Below, piece by piece: positions 33,303 through 41,701 of a stretch of 64,000 bases of DNA. The stretch is from positions 1 to 64,000 of the forward strand of contig NZ_CAAJGL010000112.1 of the NCBI RefSeq assembly GCF_900996225.1, in the 5' to 3' direction. The number at the start of each line of letters is the position of its first letter. Position 1 is the stretch's first letter. Below the pieces are notes generated by a model. The model was not told the origin of the DNA. It saw nothing but the letters and a program-made list of their open reading frames with translations, and made no database searches. The translations under genes and the position numbers were made by a program. Source of the DNA: Paraburkholderia sp. BCC1884 (GTDB taxonomy: Bacteria > Pseudomonadota > Gammaproteobacteria > Burkholderiales > Burkholderiaceae).

Positions 33303-33848
33303 TCAATGCCCGAGCAGCCGCTGCAATAACTCGGTCGCATTCCCCGTATCGTATTTACGCATCAGCCGCGCCCGGTAGACATCGACCGTGCGTGGGCTGA
33401 TATCCAGCACGCGTCCAATCTGCTTGCTGGTTTTACCCGTCACCAGCTGCGCGGCGATTTCCCGCTCGCGTGGCGTCAATTCGACTGCTACACGGCGCGT
33501 CGCGCTCAGATCCTCGAACGTCCAGACGCCCGCTGCATGCGGGTCGGCGCGTTGCTGCGCACGGCCCGTGACGTGGCACCAGAATAATTCCCCGTTAGCC
33601 CGCTTCATGATCCGGTCGTCGGCGTAACTGCCTTGCGCGGTCATGATCGGAGGAATCCGCGCGCCGATCCGCTCGAATTCCTCCGTCGACGGATACAGCA
33701 CCTGAAACGACTGCCCGAGTAGCGCCTCGCGCGAGCAGCCGAAGATCGATGCAAGCTCGTCATTGCAATCTTCGATGATCCGCTCGCGTGACAGCACGAG
33801 CCCGATCGGAGCGAGGTGAAAGGCGGTTTGGTAATCCAGTGCGGGCAT
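33303..33848 (-). CDS. PAS-LuxR one-component transcription regulator
   Basis: A 181-aa regulator with an N-terminal PAS domain (about residues 8-115: FHLAPIGLVLSRERIIEDCN, GQSFQVLYPS) and a C-terminal LuxR/GerE HTH (LTPREREIAAQLVTGKTSKQIG through PRTVDVYRARLMRKY). It has no receiver domain, so it senses a ligand, redox state or partner directly through PAS. The divergent neighbour is scoAB with 243 bp between starts, making that operon the natural target. The ATG lacks an obvious Shine-Dalgarno; in-frame codons upstream extend into noncoding sequence, so the start is moderately sure. Confidence 0.82.
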   Translation of the reverse strand: MPALDYQTAFHLAPIGLVLSRERIIEDCNDELASIFGCSREALLGQSFQVLYPSTEEFERIGARIPPIMTAQGSYADDRIMKRANGELFWCHVTGRAQQRADPHAAGVWTFEDLSATRRVAVELTPREREIAAQLVTGKTSKQIGRVLDISPRTVDVYRARLMRKYDTGNATELLQRLLGH

Positions 33849-34091
33849 GGGTTGGAGGCAAGTACTTATGTATTTTTGCGTATTGTGCCGTATGCCGTGC
33901 GCAGCGTACTCTTTCGGGCACATGAGAACGCGGCGAAGCGGTCCGCGGCGGGTGTCGGCACGGCGCGCAGGTAAAGCCGGGCGCACGGCCCGCCGGGGAT
34001 GACTAGAATGGCGTGTCGGGCTCGCGCCCGCAGAACGCCATACAGCTGCAACGATCCGGATCCGGATTTCCATAAAGGAAGGGACATACTG
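33849..34091. promoter_or_regulatory. Divergent promoter region, PAS-LuxR gene / scoAB
   Basis: A 243-bp spacer between two divergent starts. It includes an AT-rich patch near 33862-33890 (TACTTATGTATTTTTGCG) suitable for the regulator's promoter. I could not pick out a defined LuxR-type inverted repeat. Confidence 0.35.
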
Positions 34092-34796
34092 ATGAACAAG
34101 GTCTATCCAGGCGCCGCCGAGGCGCTGAAAGACATCGTCAAGGACGGGCAGACGTTTGCCGTCGGCGGCTTCGGGCTGTGCGGCATTCCCGAGGCGCTGA
34201 TCGCGGCGCTGCGCGATTCGAAGGTGCAGGGCATCACCTGCATCAGCAACAACGCGGGTGTCGACGGTTTCGGCCTCGGTCTGCTGCTGGAAACGCGCCA
34301 GGTCAAGAAGATGATCTCGTCGTACGTGGGCGAGAACAAGGAGTTCGAGCGCCAGTATCTGGCCGGCGAACTCGAACTCGAATTCACGCCGCAAGGCACG
34401 CTGGCTGAAAAGCTGCGCGCGGGCGGCTCGGGCATTCCGGCTTTTTTCACGAACACGGGCTACGGCACGCTGATCGCCGAGGGCAAGGAAACCCGTCAAT
34501 TCGGCGAAAACCATTACGTGCTCGAACATTCCCTCACGGCCGACGTCGCGCTCGTCAAGGCATGGAAGGCCGACAAGTCGGGCAACCTGATCTACCGCCG
34601 CACGGCGCGCAACTTCAACCCGATGTGCGCGATGGCCGGCAAGATCACCGTCGTGGAAGTCGAAGAAATCGTCGAAGTGGGTGAACTCGACCCGGATGCG
34701 ATCCACACGCCTGGTATTTTCGTGCAGCGCATCGTGCTGAATGCGAATCCGGAAAAACGCATTGAACAACGCATCGTCCGCGCGAAAGGAGATTGA
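34092..34796 (+). CDS. scoA: Succinyl-CoA:3-ketoacid CoA-transferase subunit A
   Basis: Alpha subunit of the enzyme that moves CoA from succinyl-CoA to acetoacetate, letting cells use ketone bodies and, in many proteobacteria, PHB breakdown products. The 234-aa product has the glycine-rich VGGFGLCGIPEALI at about residue 24 and NNAGVDGFGLGLLL, both typical of class I CoA-transferase alpha chains. ATG 34092 follows AAGGAAGGGACA. The beta gene starts 2 bp after the stop. Compared with pcaI, the sequence is of the ScoA subgroup. Confidence 0.92.
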   Translation: MNKVYPGAAEALKDIVKDGQTFAVGGFGLCGIPEALIAALRDSKVQGITCISNNAGVDGFGLGLLLETRQVKKMISSYVGENKEFERQYLAGELELEFTPQGTLAEKLRAGGSGIPAFFTNTGYGTLIAEGKETRQFGENHYVLEHSLTADVALVKAWKADKSGNLIYRRTARNFNPMCAMAGKITVVEVEEIVEVGELDPDAIHTPGIFVQRIVLNANPEKRIEQRIVRAKGD

Positions 34797-34798
34797 TC

Positions 34799-35440
34799 AT
34801 GGCATGGACTCGTGACGAAATGGCCGCGCGCGCGGCGAAGGAATTGCAGGACGGTTTCTACGTGAACCTCGGTATCGGCCTGCCGACGCTGGTGGCCAAT
34901 CACGTGCCGGCGGGCGTCGAAGTGTGGCTGCAGTCGGAAAACGGCCTGCTCGGCATCGGCCCGTCGCCGACCGAAGAGGAAGTGGATGCCGACCTCATCA
35001 ATGCCGGCAAGCAGACGGTGACCACGTTGCCGGGTTCGTCGATTTTCTCGTCGGCGGACTCGTTTGCGATGATTCGCGGCGGCCACATCAACCTGGCGAT
35101 TCTGGGCGCGATGCAGATCAGCAAGAAGGGCGATCTGGCCAACTGGATGATCCCGGGCAAGATGATCAAGGGCATGGGCGGCGCGATGGATCTGGTCGCG
35201 GGCGTCAAGCGCGTGGTCGTGCTGATGGAGCACGTCGCGAAGGGCGATCAGCACAAGATTCTCGAAGAATGCACGTTGCCGCTCACGGGCGTGGGCGTCG
35301 TCGATCAGATCATCACCGATCTCGGCGTGATCGAAGTGACGGCAGACGGCCTGAAGCTGACTGAGCTGGCGCCGGGCGTTTCCGTCGAGGAAATCAAGGC
35401 GAAGACGGGCGCGCCGCTCGATGTGAGCGCGGTGAGCTGA
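34799..35440 (+). CDS. scoB: Succinyl-CoA:3-ketoacid CoA-transferase subunit B
   Basis: Beta subunit of 213 aa. The catalytic Glu is in QSENGLLGIG (Glu47), which forms the glutamyl-CoA thioester. GIGLPTLVANHVP and GGHINLAILGAMQISKKGDLANW are standard ScoB blocks. AAAGGAGA just upstream sets ATG 34799; a TTG two codons earlier is less likely. A strong terminator follows at 35470, closing a two-gene operon. Confidence 0.93.
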   Translation: MAWTRDEMAARAAKELQDGFYVNLGIGLPTLVANHVPAGVEVWLQSENGLLGIGPSPTEEEVDADLINAGKQTVTTLPGSSIFSSADSFAMIRGGHINLAILGAMQISKKGDLANWMIPGKMIKGMGGAMDLVAGVKRVVVLMEHVAKGDQHKILEECTLPLTGVGVVDQIITDLGVIEVTADGLKLTELAPGVSVEEIKAKTGAPLDVSAVS

Positions 35441-35469
35441 GTTCGATCTGCAGCAAGGCAGGTTCCCGA

Positions 35470-35503
35470 ACGGGCGAGGCGTGAGTCTCGCCCGTTTTCT
35501 TTT
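35470..35503 (+). terminator. Intrinsic terminator of scoAB
   Basis: ACGGGCGAG and CTCGCCCGT form a 9-bp GC-rich stem with an 8-nt loop, followed by TTTTCTTTT, about 30 bp after the scoB stop. Confidence 0.85.
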
Positions 35504-35670
35504 ACCAGACGCTTCTGTTGCGTGCGTTCTCAAACCGCCTTAGACCGTCCTAGGCCATCTGGCCGACTCTTGCCGTGCGGCAAAGCGGTTTACAATCGTT
35601 TGAAGATTGGACGCCTCTCTATCCCTGCCGTGCCCAGGCCGAACCCGCAGCGCTTTTGCAAGGAACCCAG

Positions 35671-36579
35671 ATGACCGCAACCACGTCCACCGCCGGGCTG
35701 CCCGCGCCACGTCAACGTTACGTGCAGTGCGCGAGCCCCGCGGGTCTGCACCGCGTCGCTTACACCGAGTGGGGCGATCCGGCCAATCCGCGCGTGCTGC
35801 TCTGCGTACATGGCCTGACGCGTTCCGGGCGTGACTTCGGCCGGCTCGCGGCGGAATTTGCCGGTACTTATCGCGTCGTCTGTCCGGATGTAGTGGGGCG
35901 GGGCTTGTCTTCGTGGCTTGCCAACCCCAACTTCTATGGCGTGCCGCAATACGTCGCCGACATGGTCACGCTGATCGCGCGTCTGAACGTCGAAACGGTC
36001 GACTGGTTCGGTACGTCCATGGGCGGCCTGATCGGGCTCGCATTCGCCGGTTTGCCCGGCACGCCGATCCGCAAGCTGCTGCTCAACGACGTCGGCCCGC
36101 ATCTGGAGCCGGCGGCGGTACAGCGCATCGGCGATTATCTCGGCAAGCCGGCCGAGTTCGATACCTTGCGTGAAGGGATCAACTACGCGGCCATGCTGGC
36201 TCGAACGTTCGGCCCGCTCACCACGGACGAATGGCGCGAAATCAATACGCCCTTGCTTCACGAACAGAACGGCAAGTGGGTGTTCCGGTACGACCCGCGT
36301 ATCGCGCAGCCGTTTGCCGCGACCACCGAGGAAGCCACGAAACTCGGCGAAGCCACGCTGTGGCATTCGCTGGCCACGTTTCAGGGGCCGGTGCTGGTGG
36401 TGCGCGGCGAACAGTCCGATCTGCTTTCGCGCGAGACCGTCGCGAAGATGATGGAGGCAGGGCAGGCCGTGTCGAGTGCGGAAATTGCCGGTGTGGGACA
36501 TGCGCCGGCGTTCCTGTCGGCGGATCAGATCGAGTTGGCGCGGCAGTTCTTTATCAGGCCGGCCGCCGACGCGTCATAA
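35671..36579 (+). CDS. Alpha/beta hydrolase
   Basis: A 302-aa alpha/beta hydrolase. The oxyanion motif is CVHGLTRSGRDF, the nucleophile elbow FGTSMGGLIGLA (Ser near residue 113), the acid Asp probably in RGEQSDLLSRE, and the base His in VGHAPAFL. AAGGAACCCAG precedes ATG 35671; upstream in-frame sequence to 35575 is not conserved in character. It precedes ridA and relA on the same strand with a 105-bp gap. Substrate unknown. Confidence 0.85.
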   Translation: MTATTSTAGLPAPRQRYVQCASPAGLHRVAYTEWGDPANPRVLLCVHGLTRSGRDFGRLAAEFAGTYRVVCPDVVGRGLSSWLANPNFYGVPQYVADMVTLIARLNVETVDWFGTSMGGLIGLAFAGLPGTPIRKLLLNDVGPHLEPAAVQRIGDYLGKPAEFDTLREGINYAAMLARTFGPLTTDEWREINTPLLHEQNGKWVFRYDPRIAQPFAATTEEATKLGEATLWHSLATFQGPVLVVRGEQSDLLSRETVAKMMEAGQAVSSAEIAGVGHAPAFLSADQIELARQFFIRPAADAS

Positions 36580-36684
36580 TATGCAGTTCCGCGCGGCAGG
36601 CCTCGGGTATTCCCAGAATATCGCTGACAGAGCGCCACGCGGAACGCATCTCGAATCAATTTTCAACTCATCTCAGGATTTTCC

Positions 36685-37038
36685 ATGGCAGTCATTCGTC
36701 ATCACGTCGGCAAGCGTCTCTCGGAAACCGCTGTGCACAATGGCACGGTGTACCTCGCGGGGCAGATCGCGGAAGACGCGGATCAGGACATCGCGGGTCA
36801 AACGCGCGAAGTGCTCGGCCACATCGACCGTCTGCTGGCTGAAGTGAACAGCGACAAGGCGCACTTGCTGTCCGTGCAGATCTACATCTCGGACATGGTG
36901 CATTTCGCCGGCATGAACGCGGTTTGGGACGAGTGGGTGGCGCAGGGCGACACACCGCCGCGCGCGACCGTCGAGGCCAAGCTGGCGAACCCGAAGTGCC
37001 TGGTCGAAATCGTCGTGGTCGCGGCACAGCGCAGCTGA
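36685..37038 (+). CDS. RidA family protein (YjgF/YER057c/UK114)
   Basis: A 117-aa RidA-superfamily protein. Typical RidA hydrolyses reactive enamine/imine intermediates from PLP enzymes; the deaminase Arg is conserved in PPRATVEAKLANP. GTVYLAGQIAEDADQDIAGQT and SVQIYISDM are family blocks. The subgroup is not the archetypal RidA (it lacks the usual GNLVFTSGQ opening), so it may be a paralog with a narrower role. It lies 63 bp before relA. Confidence 0.88.
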   Translation: MAVIRHHVGKRLSETAVHNGTVYLAGQIAEDADQDIAGQTREVLGHIDRLLAEVNSDKAHLLSVQIYISDMVHFAGMNAVWDEWVAQGDTPPRATVEAKLANPKCLVEIVVVAAQRS

Positions 37039-37101
37039 GTCGCCAACCGCATTGGTCGTTGAACTTCCCTTGATTCGTCTGGCCCGGTGGGCCGTCGCAC
37101 C

Positions 37102-39345
37102 ATGAATACCGAAATCGTTACGAGCACGCCGAGCCCCATCCCTTCCTTCGACGAAGCGATGGCGTTCGTGCGCAAGCATGCGGGCGAGGTGCGGCTGTCA
37201 TCGGGTGAGTTGCTGGCGGATCACGCGTTGGGCACGGCGTCGATCATGCTCACGCTCAATGTCGATCCTCCGGCGGTGCTGGCGGCGGCACTGTTTGCGC
37301 TGACGCCGCATCTGCAGGACCCGGAGCGCGTGATCGCCGACAACTTCGGGGAAGAAGTCGCGCAACTCGTGGGCGACGTGCGCAAGCTGCTGCGCCTCGG
37401 CACGGTGAGCTTGCGCGCCGCGCAGAATGCAATACCCGAAGCTGGACGTGACGCACAGGCCGCGCGTCGCGCGCAGGTCGAAGCGCTGCGCAAGATGCTG
37501 CTCGCGTTCGCGCAGGATATTCGCGTAGTGTTGATCCGGCTCGCGTCGCGACTGCAATCCATGCGGTATTACGCGGCGCAGAAGATCACGCCGTCGCCGG
37601 ATGTGGCGCGCGAGACGCTCGATATTTACGCGCCGCTCGCCAACCGCCTGGGCATCTGGCAATTGAAGTGGGAACTCGAAGATCTCGCGTTGCGCTTTGA
37701 AGAGCCGGTCACCTACAAGCGCATTGCCAGGCTGCTCGACGAGAAACGTGTCGAACGCGAAAGCTATGTCGCGCAGGCGATCGAACGTCTGCAACGGGAG
37801 CTGGCCGCAGCGAATATTCGCGCTGAGGTGAGCGGCCGGCCGAAACACATCTACAGCATCTGGCGCAAGATGCAGGGCAAGGAGCTGGACTTTGCCGAGT
37901 TGTACGACGTGCGGGCGTTTCGCGTGATCGTGCCGGACATCAAGGATTGCTACACCGTGCTTGGGATCGTGCACAACCTGTGGCAACCGGTGCCCCGGGA
38001 GTTCGACGATTACATTTCGCGGCCCAAGCCGAATGGCTACAAGTCGCTGCACACCGTCGTGATCGGCGACGACGGCCGCGCTTTCGAAGTACAGATCCGT
38101 ACGCAGGAGATGCATCAGTTCGCCGAATACGGCGTGGCCGCGCACTGGCGTTATAAGGAAGCGGGTGCGCGCGGTTACGGTGGCCAGTTCGCCGCGAACG
38201 AGAAGTACGACGAGAAGATCGCGTGGCTGCGTCAGTTGCTCGCGTGGAAAGACGAAGTCACCGAAGGCGAGCACGGCGAAAAGCGTGCGGCCCAGCCGTG
38301 GGAGCAATTGCGTCAGGCCACGCTCGACGACGACCACATCTACGTGCTGACGCCGCAGGCGCGCGTGATTCCGTTGCCGCACGGCGCCACGCCCGTCGAT
38401 TTCGCGTATCACCTGCATAGCGAGTTGGGCCACCGCTGCCGCGGTGCGCGTGTGGATGGCGCGATGGTGCCGCTCAACACGCAGTTGCAAAACGGGCAGA
38501 CGGTCGAGATCGTCGCGGTGAAGGAGGGCGGTCCGTCGCGCGACTGGCTCAATCCGCAGTTGGGTTATTTGCAGAGTCCGCGTGCGCGGCAGAAAGTGCG
38601 CGCATGGTTCAACGCCGTGGAAGTGCAGGAGCACATTGCCAACGGCCGTGCGATGGTCGAAAAGACCTTGCAGCGTGAGGGCAAGACCTCGGTCAATCTG
38701 GATCAGCTTGCCGCGAAGCTGGGCTTCAGGACGACCGACGATCTGTTCTCGGTAGTGGGCAAGGAAGAGTTCAGCTTGCGGCTCGTCGAACAGGCTTTGC
38801 ACGATGCGCCGCCGCCGGAGCCCGTGGTCGAAGCGCCGGAGCAGTTCGAAAAGCGCAGTAGCGGCGCGAGCGTGGCGCGCGGCGCGTCGACGGGTGTGCT
38901 GGTGGTGGGCGTCGACGCATTGCTCACGCAGCTCGCGCGCTGCTGCCGGCCGGCGCCGCCTGACGATATCAGCGGGTTCGTCACGCGCGGCAAAGGCATG
39001 TCGATTCACCGCAGCGATTGCCCGACGTTCGTGCGCATGGCCGAGCGCGCGCCGGAGCGCGTGTTGCAAACGGCGTGGTCGGCGGATGTGATGAGCGGTC
39101 GCGGTCAATCGGTTTATCCGGTCGACCTGAGTATCGAAGCAACCGACCGGCAAGGTCTGCTGCGCGATATCTCCGAAGTTTTTGCGCGCGAGAAAATGAA
39201 CGTGATCGGCGTGAAGACGCAGTCGCGTCGCAACACCGCGTTCATGCAATTTACCGTCGAGGTGTCGAGCGCGGCGCAGATTCAGCGTGCGTGTACGGTG
39301 CTCGGTGAGGTGGTGGGTGTGGTGCGCGCTTCGCGCAAGAGTTGA
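37102..39345 (+). CDS. relA: GTP pyrophosphokinase, (p)ppGpp synthetase RelA
   Basis: Ribosome-associated enzyme making (p)ppGpp during amino acid starvation. The 747-aa chain has a degenerate N-terminal HD domain: the hydrolase motif is replaced by FALTPHL, so this is a monofunctional synthetase rather than SpoT. The synthetase region carries HIYSIWRKMQGK and ISRPKPNGYKSLHT. Then come a TGS domain (HIYVLTPQARVIPLPHGATPVDFAYH), a Cys/His-rich zinc-finger-like segment (LARCCRPAPPDDI) and a C-terminal ACT/RRM domain. GTG 37087 is an alternative start. It lies immediately upstream of tRNA-Val and the thrS translation cluster. Confidence 0.94.
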   Translation: MNTEIVTSTPSPIPSFDEAMAFVRKHAGEVRLSSGELLADHALGTASIMLTLNVDPPAVLAAALFALTPHLQDPERVIADNFGEEVAQLVGDVRKLLRLGTVSLRAAQNAIPEAGRDAQAARRAQVEALRKMLLAFAQDIRVVLIRLASRLQSMRYYAAQKITPSPDVARETLDIYAPLANRLGIWQLKWELEDLALRFEEPVTYKRIARLLDEKRVERESYVAQAIERLQRELAAANIRAEVSGRPKHIYSIWRKMQGKELDFAELYDVRAFRVIVPDIKDCYTVLGIVHNLWQPVPREFDDYISRPKPNGYKSLHTVVIGDDGRAFEVQIRTQEMHQFAEYGVAAHWRYKEAGARGYGGQFAANEKYDEKIAWLRQLLAWKDEVTEGEHGEKRAAQPWEQLRQATLDDDHIYVLTPQARVIPLPHGATPVDFAYHLHSELGHRCRGARVDGAMVPLNTQLQNGQTVEIVAVKEGGPSRDWLNPQLGYLQSPRARQKVRAWFNAVEVQEHIANGRAMVEKTLQREGKTSVNLDQLAAKLGFRTTDDLFSVVGKEEFSLRLVEQALHDAPPPEPVVEAPEQFEKRSSGASVARGASTGVLVVGVDALLTQLARCCRPAPPDDISGFVTRGKGMSIHRSDCPTFVRMAERAPERVLQTAWSADVMSGRGQSVYPVDLSIEATDRQGLLRDISEVFAREKMNVIGVKTQSRRNTAFMQFTVEVSSAAQIQRACTVLGEVVGVVRASRKS

Positions 39346-39425
39346 GGCGCGGGTGGTGTCGTGTTTGTTGTCGCGGGTGTTGCCGCGTACGTCGGTAGAA
39401 ATTTAAAGCCGGTGCATAAAAGTAC

Positions 39426-39454
39426 TTGCCAAGCAGTGTGGCGCTCCATATAAT
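39426..39454 (+). promoter_or_regulatory. Sigma-70 promoter of tRNA-Val
   Basis: TTGCCA (39426-39431) and a perfect TATAAT (39449-39454) are separated by 17 bp, ending 11 bp before the mature tRNA 5' end. This is the best-matching sigma-70 promoter in the window and may also feed the thrS leader. Confidence 0.75.
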
Positions 39455-39465
39455 CTCGTTTCTTC

Positions 39466-39542
39466 AGGCTCGTAGCTCAGCTGGTTAGAGCACCACCTTG
39501 ACATGGTGGGGGTCGTTGGTTCGAGTCCAATCGAGCCTACCA
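39466..39542 (+). tRNA. tRNA-Val (anticodon GAC)
   Basis: Cloverleaf of 77 nt with acceptor stem AGGCTCG/CGAGCCT, D-arm TAGCTCAGCTGGTTAGAGC, anticodon stem CCACC/GGTGG with loop TTGACAT (anticodon GAC), T-arm with GGTTCGAGTCC, and an encoded CCA end. A consensus promoter lies just upstream. The first clear intrinsic terminator downstream is at 39706. Confidence 0.97.
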
Positions 39543-39619
39543 ACGAAAGAGAAATTCCGGTTCTGCCGGGGTTTCGCAAACTGCAGTAAGCGCCTTTGGC
39601 GCAAAAGGCGAATACGGTT

Positions 39620-39664
39620 ATGACACCGCGAACGTTGACCGAGATTACTTCGGAGCGACGCTAG
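39620..39664 (+). CDS. Candidate threonine-rich leader peptide upstream of thrS
   Basis: A 14-codon ORF beginning at ATG 39620: MTPRTLTEITSERR. Four of 14 residues are Thr, encoded by four different codons (ACA, ACG, ACC, ACT). Its stop lies 41 nt before an intrinsic terminator that precedes thrS. A 10-bp helix (39576-39585 with 39685-39694, one GU pair) would enclose the ORF. The Shine-Dalgarno is weak (AAGG 11 nt upstream) and I found no good antiterminator stem. So attenuation by Thr starvation is a hypothesis only; the ORF may be fortuitous. Confidence 0.3.
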   Translation: MTPRTLTEITSERR

Positions 39665-39705
39665 TCGAGGACCACTTTCGCCAATGTAGTTTGCAGGAAA
39701 TGTGA

Positions 39706-39740
39706 ATGCGGCCCCTCGAAAGCGGGGCCGCATTTTTTTT
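39706..39740 (+). terminator. Strong intrinsic terminator in the thrS leader
   Basis: ATGCGGCCCC and GGGGCCGCAT form a perfect 10-bp stem with an 8-nt loop, followed by eight Ts (39733-39740). It lies 164 bp after tRNA-Val and 53 bp before thrS. It either ends the tRNA transcript or acts as an attenuator for thrS. Confidence 0.9.
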
Positions 39741-39760
39741 GGCTTGTTTGATGGTTGTAT

Positions 39761-39780
39761 GTGCCGCCGCCGGTCGGCAC
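39761..39780 (+). promoter_or_regulatory. Hairpin next to the thrS ribosome binding site, candidate operator
   Basis: GTGCCG and CGGCAC pair perfectly around an 8-nt loop (CCGCCGGT) that ends in GGT, the sequence of a Thr anticodon. The stem ends 3 nt before the GGAGAA Shine-Dalgarno. E. coli ThrRS represses its own mRNA by binding tRNA-like hairpins near the start codon; a similar role here is inference. Confidence 0.35.
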
Positions 39781-39793
39781 CACGGAGAACGCA

Positions 39794-41701
39794 ATGGTTT
39801 CGATACGTCTGCCCGATGGATCTGTTCGACAGTACGAGCATCCGGTGACCGTCGCCGAAGTGGCCGCCTCGATCGGCCCCGGTCTCGCGAAGGCCGCGCT
39901 CGGCGGCAAGATCGACGGCGAGCTCGTCGATACGTCTGCGCTGATCGACCATGACGTGGCGCTTGCCATCGTCACGGAGAAAGACGCGGACGGCCTCGAT
40001 ATCATCCGTCACTCCACGGCGCATTTGCTCGCGTACGCGGTGAAGGATCTGTTCCCGGAAGCGCAGGTCACGATCGGTCCGGTGATCGACAACGGCTTCT
40101 ACTACGACTTCGCGTACAGCCGTCCTTTCACGCCGGAAGATCTGGAAAAGATCGAAAAGCGCATGCAGGAAATCGCGAAGAAAGACGAACCGGTTTCACG
40201 CCGCGTCGTGTCGCGCGAAGAGGCGGTGGATTACTTCAGGAGCATCGGCGAAAAGTACAAGGCCGAGATCATCGAATCGATTCCGTCAAGCGACGATATC
40301 AAGCTGTACTCGCATGGTGGTTTCACCGATCTGTGCCGCGGCCCGCACGTGCCGTCCACGGGCAAGCTGAAAGTCTTCAAGCTGATGAAGGTGGCTGGCG
40401 CCTACTGGCGTGGCGATTCGAAGAACGAACAGTTGCAGCGCATTTACGGTACGGCCTGGATCAAGAAAGAGGACCAGGAAGCGTATCTGCACATGCTCGA
40501 AGAAGCGGAGAAGCGTGATCACCGCAAGCTCGGCAAGCAACTCGACCTGTTCCACATGCAGGACGAATCGCCGGGCATGGTGTTCTGGCATCCGCGCGGC
40601 TGGACGCTATGGCAGCAGGTCGAGCAGTACATGCGCCGTCGCGTGAACGACGCCGGTTACCTCGAAATCAAGACGCCGATGATCATGGACCGTTCGCTGT
40701 GGGAAGCGTCGGGCCACTGGCAGAACTATCGTGAAAACATGTTCACGACGGAATCGGAAAAGCGCGACTACGCGATCAAGCCGATGAACTGCCCGGGTCA
40801 TGTGCAGGTGTTCAATCACGGTCTGCGTTCGTATCGCGATCTGCCGTTGCGTTACGCCGAATTCGGCTCGTGCCACCGCAATGAATCGTCGGGTGCGTTG
40901 CATGGTCTGATGCGCGTGCGTGGTTTCGTGCAGGACGACGCGCACATTTTCTGTACCGAAGACCAGTTCATCAGCGAATCGATCGCGTTCAACACGCTGG
41001 CGATGAGCGTCTACAAGGACTTCGGTTTCGACAACGTCGAGATCAAGCTGTCGCTGCGCCCGGATGCGCGCGCCGGCACGGACGAAACGTGGGATCGCGC
41101 CGAGCAAGGTCTGCGTGAAGCGCTGACGGCGTGCGGCGTAACGTGGGAAGAGCTGCCGGGCGAGGGCGCTTTCTATGGTCCGAAGGTCGAATATCACATC
41201 AAGGACGCGCTCGGCCGCTCGTGGCAGTGCGGCACGTTGCAACTCGATATGGTGCTTCCGGAGCGCCTTGGCGCCGAGTATGTCGCCGAGGATAACAGCC
41301 GTCGCCGGCCGATCATGTTGCACCGGGCAATCGTCGGATCAATGGAGCGATTCCTCGGTATTCTGATCGAGCACCATGCTGGTGCAATGCCGTCCTGGCT
41401 CGCTCCGATGCAGGTTGTCGTGATGAATATCGCGGAAAGTCAGACCGAATATGCGCGGTCCCTAGCCCAATCGTTGCAAAAACAAGGGGTTAGAGTAGAA
41501 GCCGATTTGCGCAACGAGAAGATTAGCTATAAAATACGTGAGCACACGCTGGAAAAGGTGCCGTACCTGCTTGTTGTCGGCGACAAAGAGCGTGAAGCCC
41601 AAACGGTAGCCGTGCGTGCCCGTGGCGGTGTCGATCTAGGCGTGATGCCTCTCGATACCTTCATTGAGCGTCTGCGCCATGATGTGCAGTCGTTCAACTG
41701 A
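39794..41701 (+). CDS. thrS: Threonine--tRNA ligase
   Basis: Class II aminoacyl-tRNA synthetase charging tRNA-Thr. The 635-aa protein has an N-terminal TGS domain (VSIRLPDGSVRQYEHPVTVAE). The editing domain has the HSTAHLLAYA zinc-like motif near residue 76 and CRGPHVPSTG. Its class II core has PMNCPGH with the zinc Cys, RYAEFGSCHRNE (motif 2) and HRAIVGSMERF (motif 3), and an anticodon-binding tail (QVVVMNIAE...). GGAGAA sets ATG 39794. It heads thrS-infC-rpmI-rplT. The leader contains a terminator, a Thr-rich mini-ORF and an SD-proximal hairpin. Confidence 0.97.
   Translation: MVSIRLPDGSVRQYEHPVTVAEVAASIGPGLAKAALGGKIDGELVDTSALIDHDVALAIVTEKDADGLDIIRHSTAHLLAYAVKDLFPEAQVTIGPVIDNGFYYDFAYSRPFTPEDLEKIEKRMQEIAKKDEPVSRRVVSREEAVDYFRSIGEKYKAEIIESIPSSDDIKLYSHGGFTDLCRGPHVPSTGKLKVFKLMKVAGAYWRGDSKNEQLQRIYGTAWIKKEDQEAYLHMLEEAEKRDHRKLGKQLDLFHMQDESPGMVFWHPRGWTLWQQVEQYMRRRVNDAGYLEIKTPMIMDRSLWEASGHWQNYRENMFTTESEKRDYAIKPMNCPGHVQVFNHGLRSYRDLPLRYAEFGSCHRNESSGALHGLMRVRGFVQDDAHIFCTEDQFISESIAFNTLAMSVYKDFGFDNVEIKLSLRPDARAGTDETWDRAEQGLREALTACGVTWEELPGEGAFYGPKVEYHIKDALGRSWQCGTLQLDMVLPERLGAEYVAEDNSRRRPIMLHRAIVGSMERFLGILIEHHAGAMPSWLAPMQVVVMNIAESQTEYARSLAQSLQKQGVRVEADLRNEKISYKIREHTLEKVPYLLVVGDKEREAQTVAVRARGGVDLGVMPLDTFIERLRHDVQSFN

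Noticed and set aside
34793..34801. TTG start for scoB two codons upstream of the ATG
   Set aside because: The AAAGGAGA spacing fits the ATG at 34799 better, and ATG is the stronger codon.
39466..39542. tRNA genes as integration sites (tRNA-Val and tRNA-Pro)
   Set aside because: No integrase gene or repeated tRNA 3' end is found nearby. The neighbourhood of tRNA-Val is conserved-type core genes; that of tRNA-Pro has a scar but no attachment duplication that I could see.
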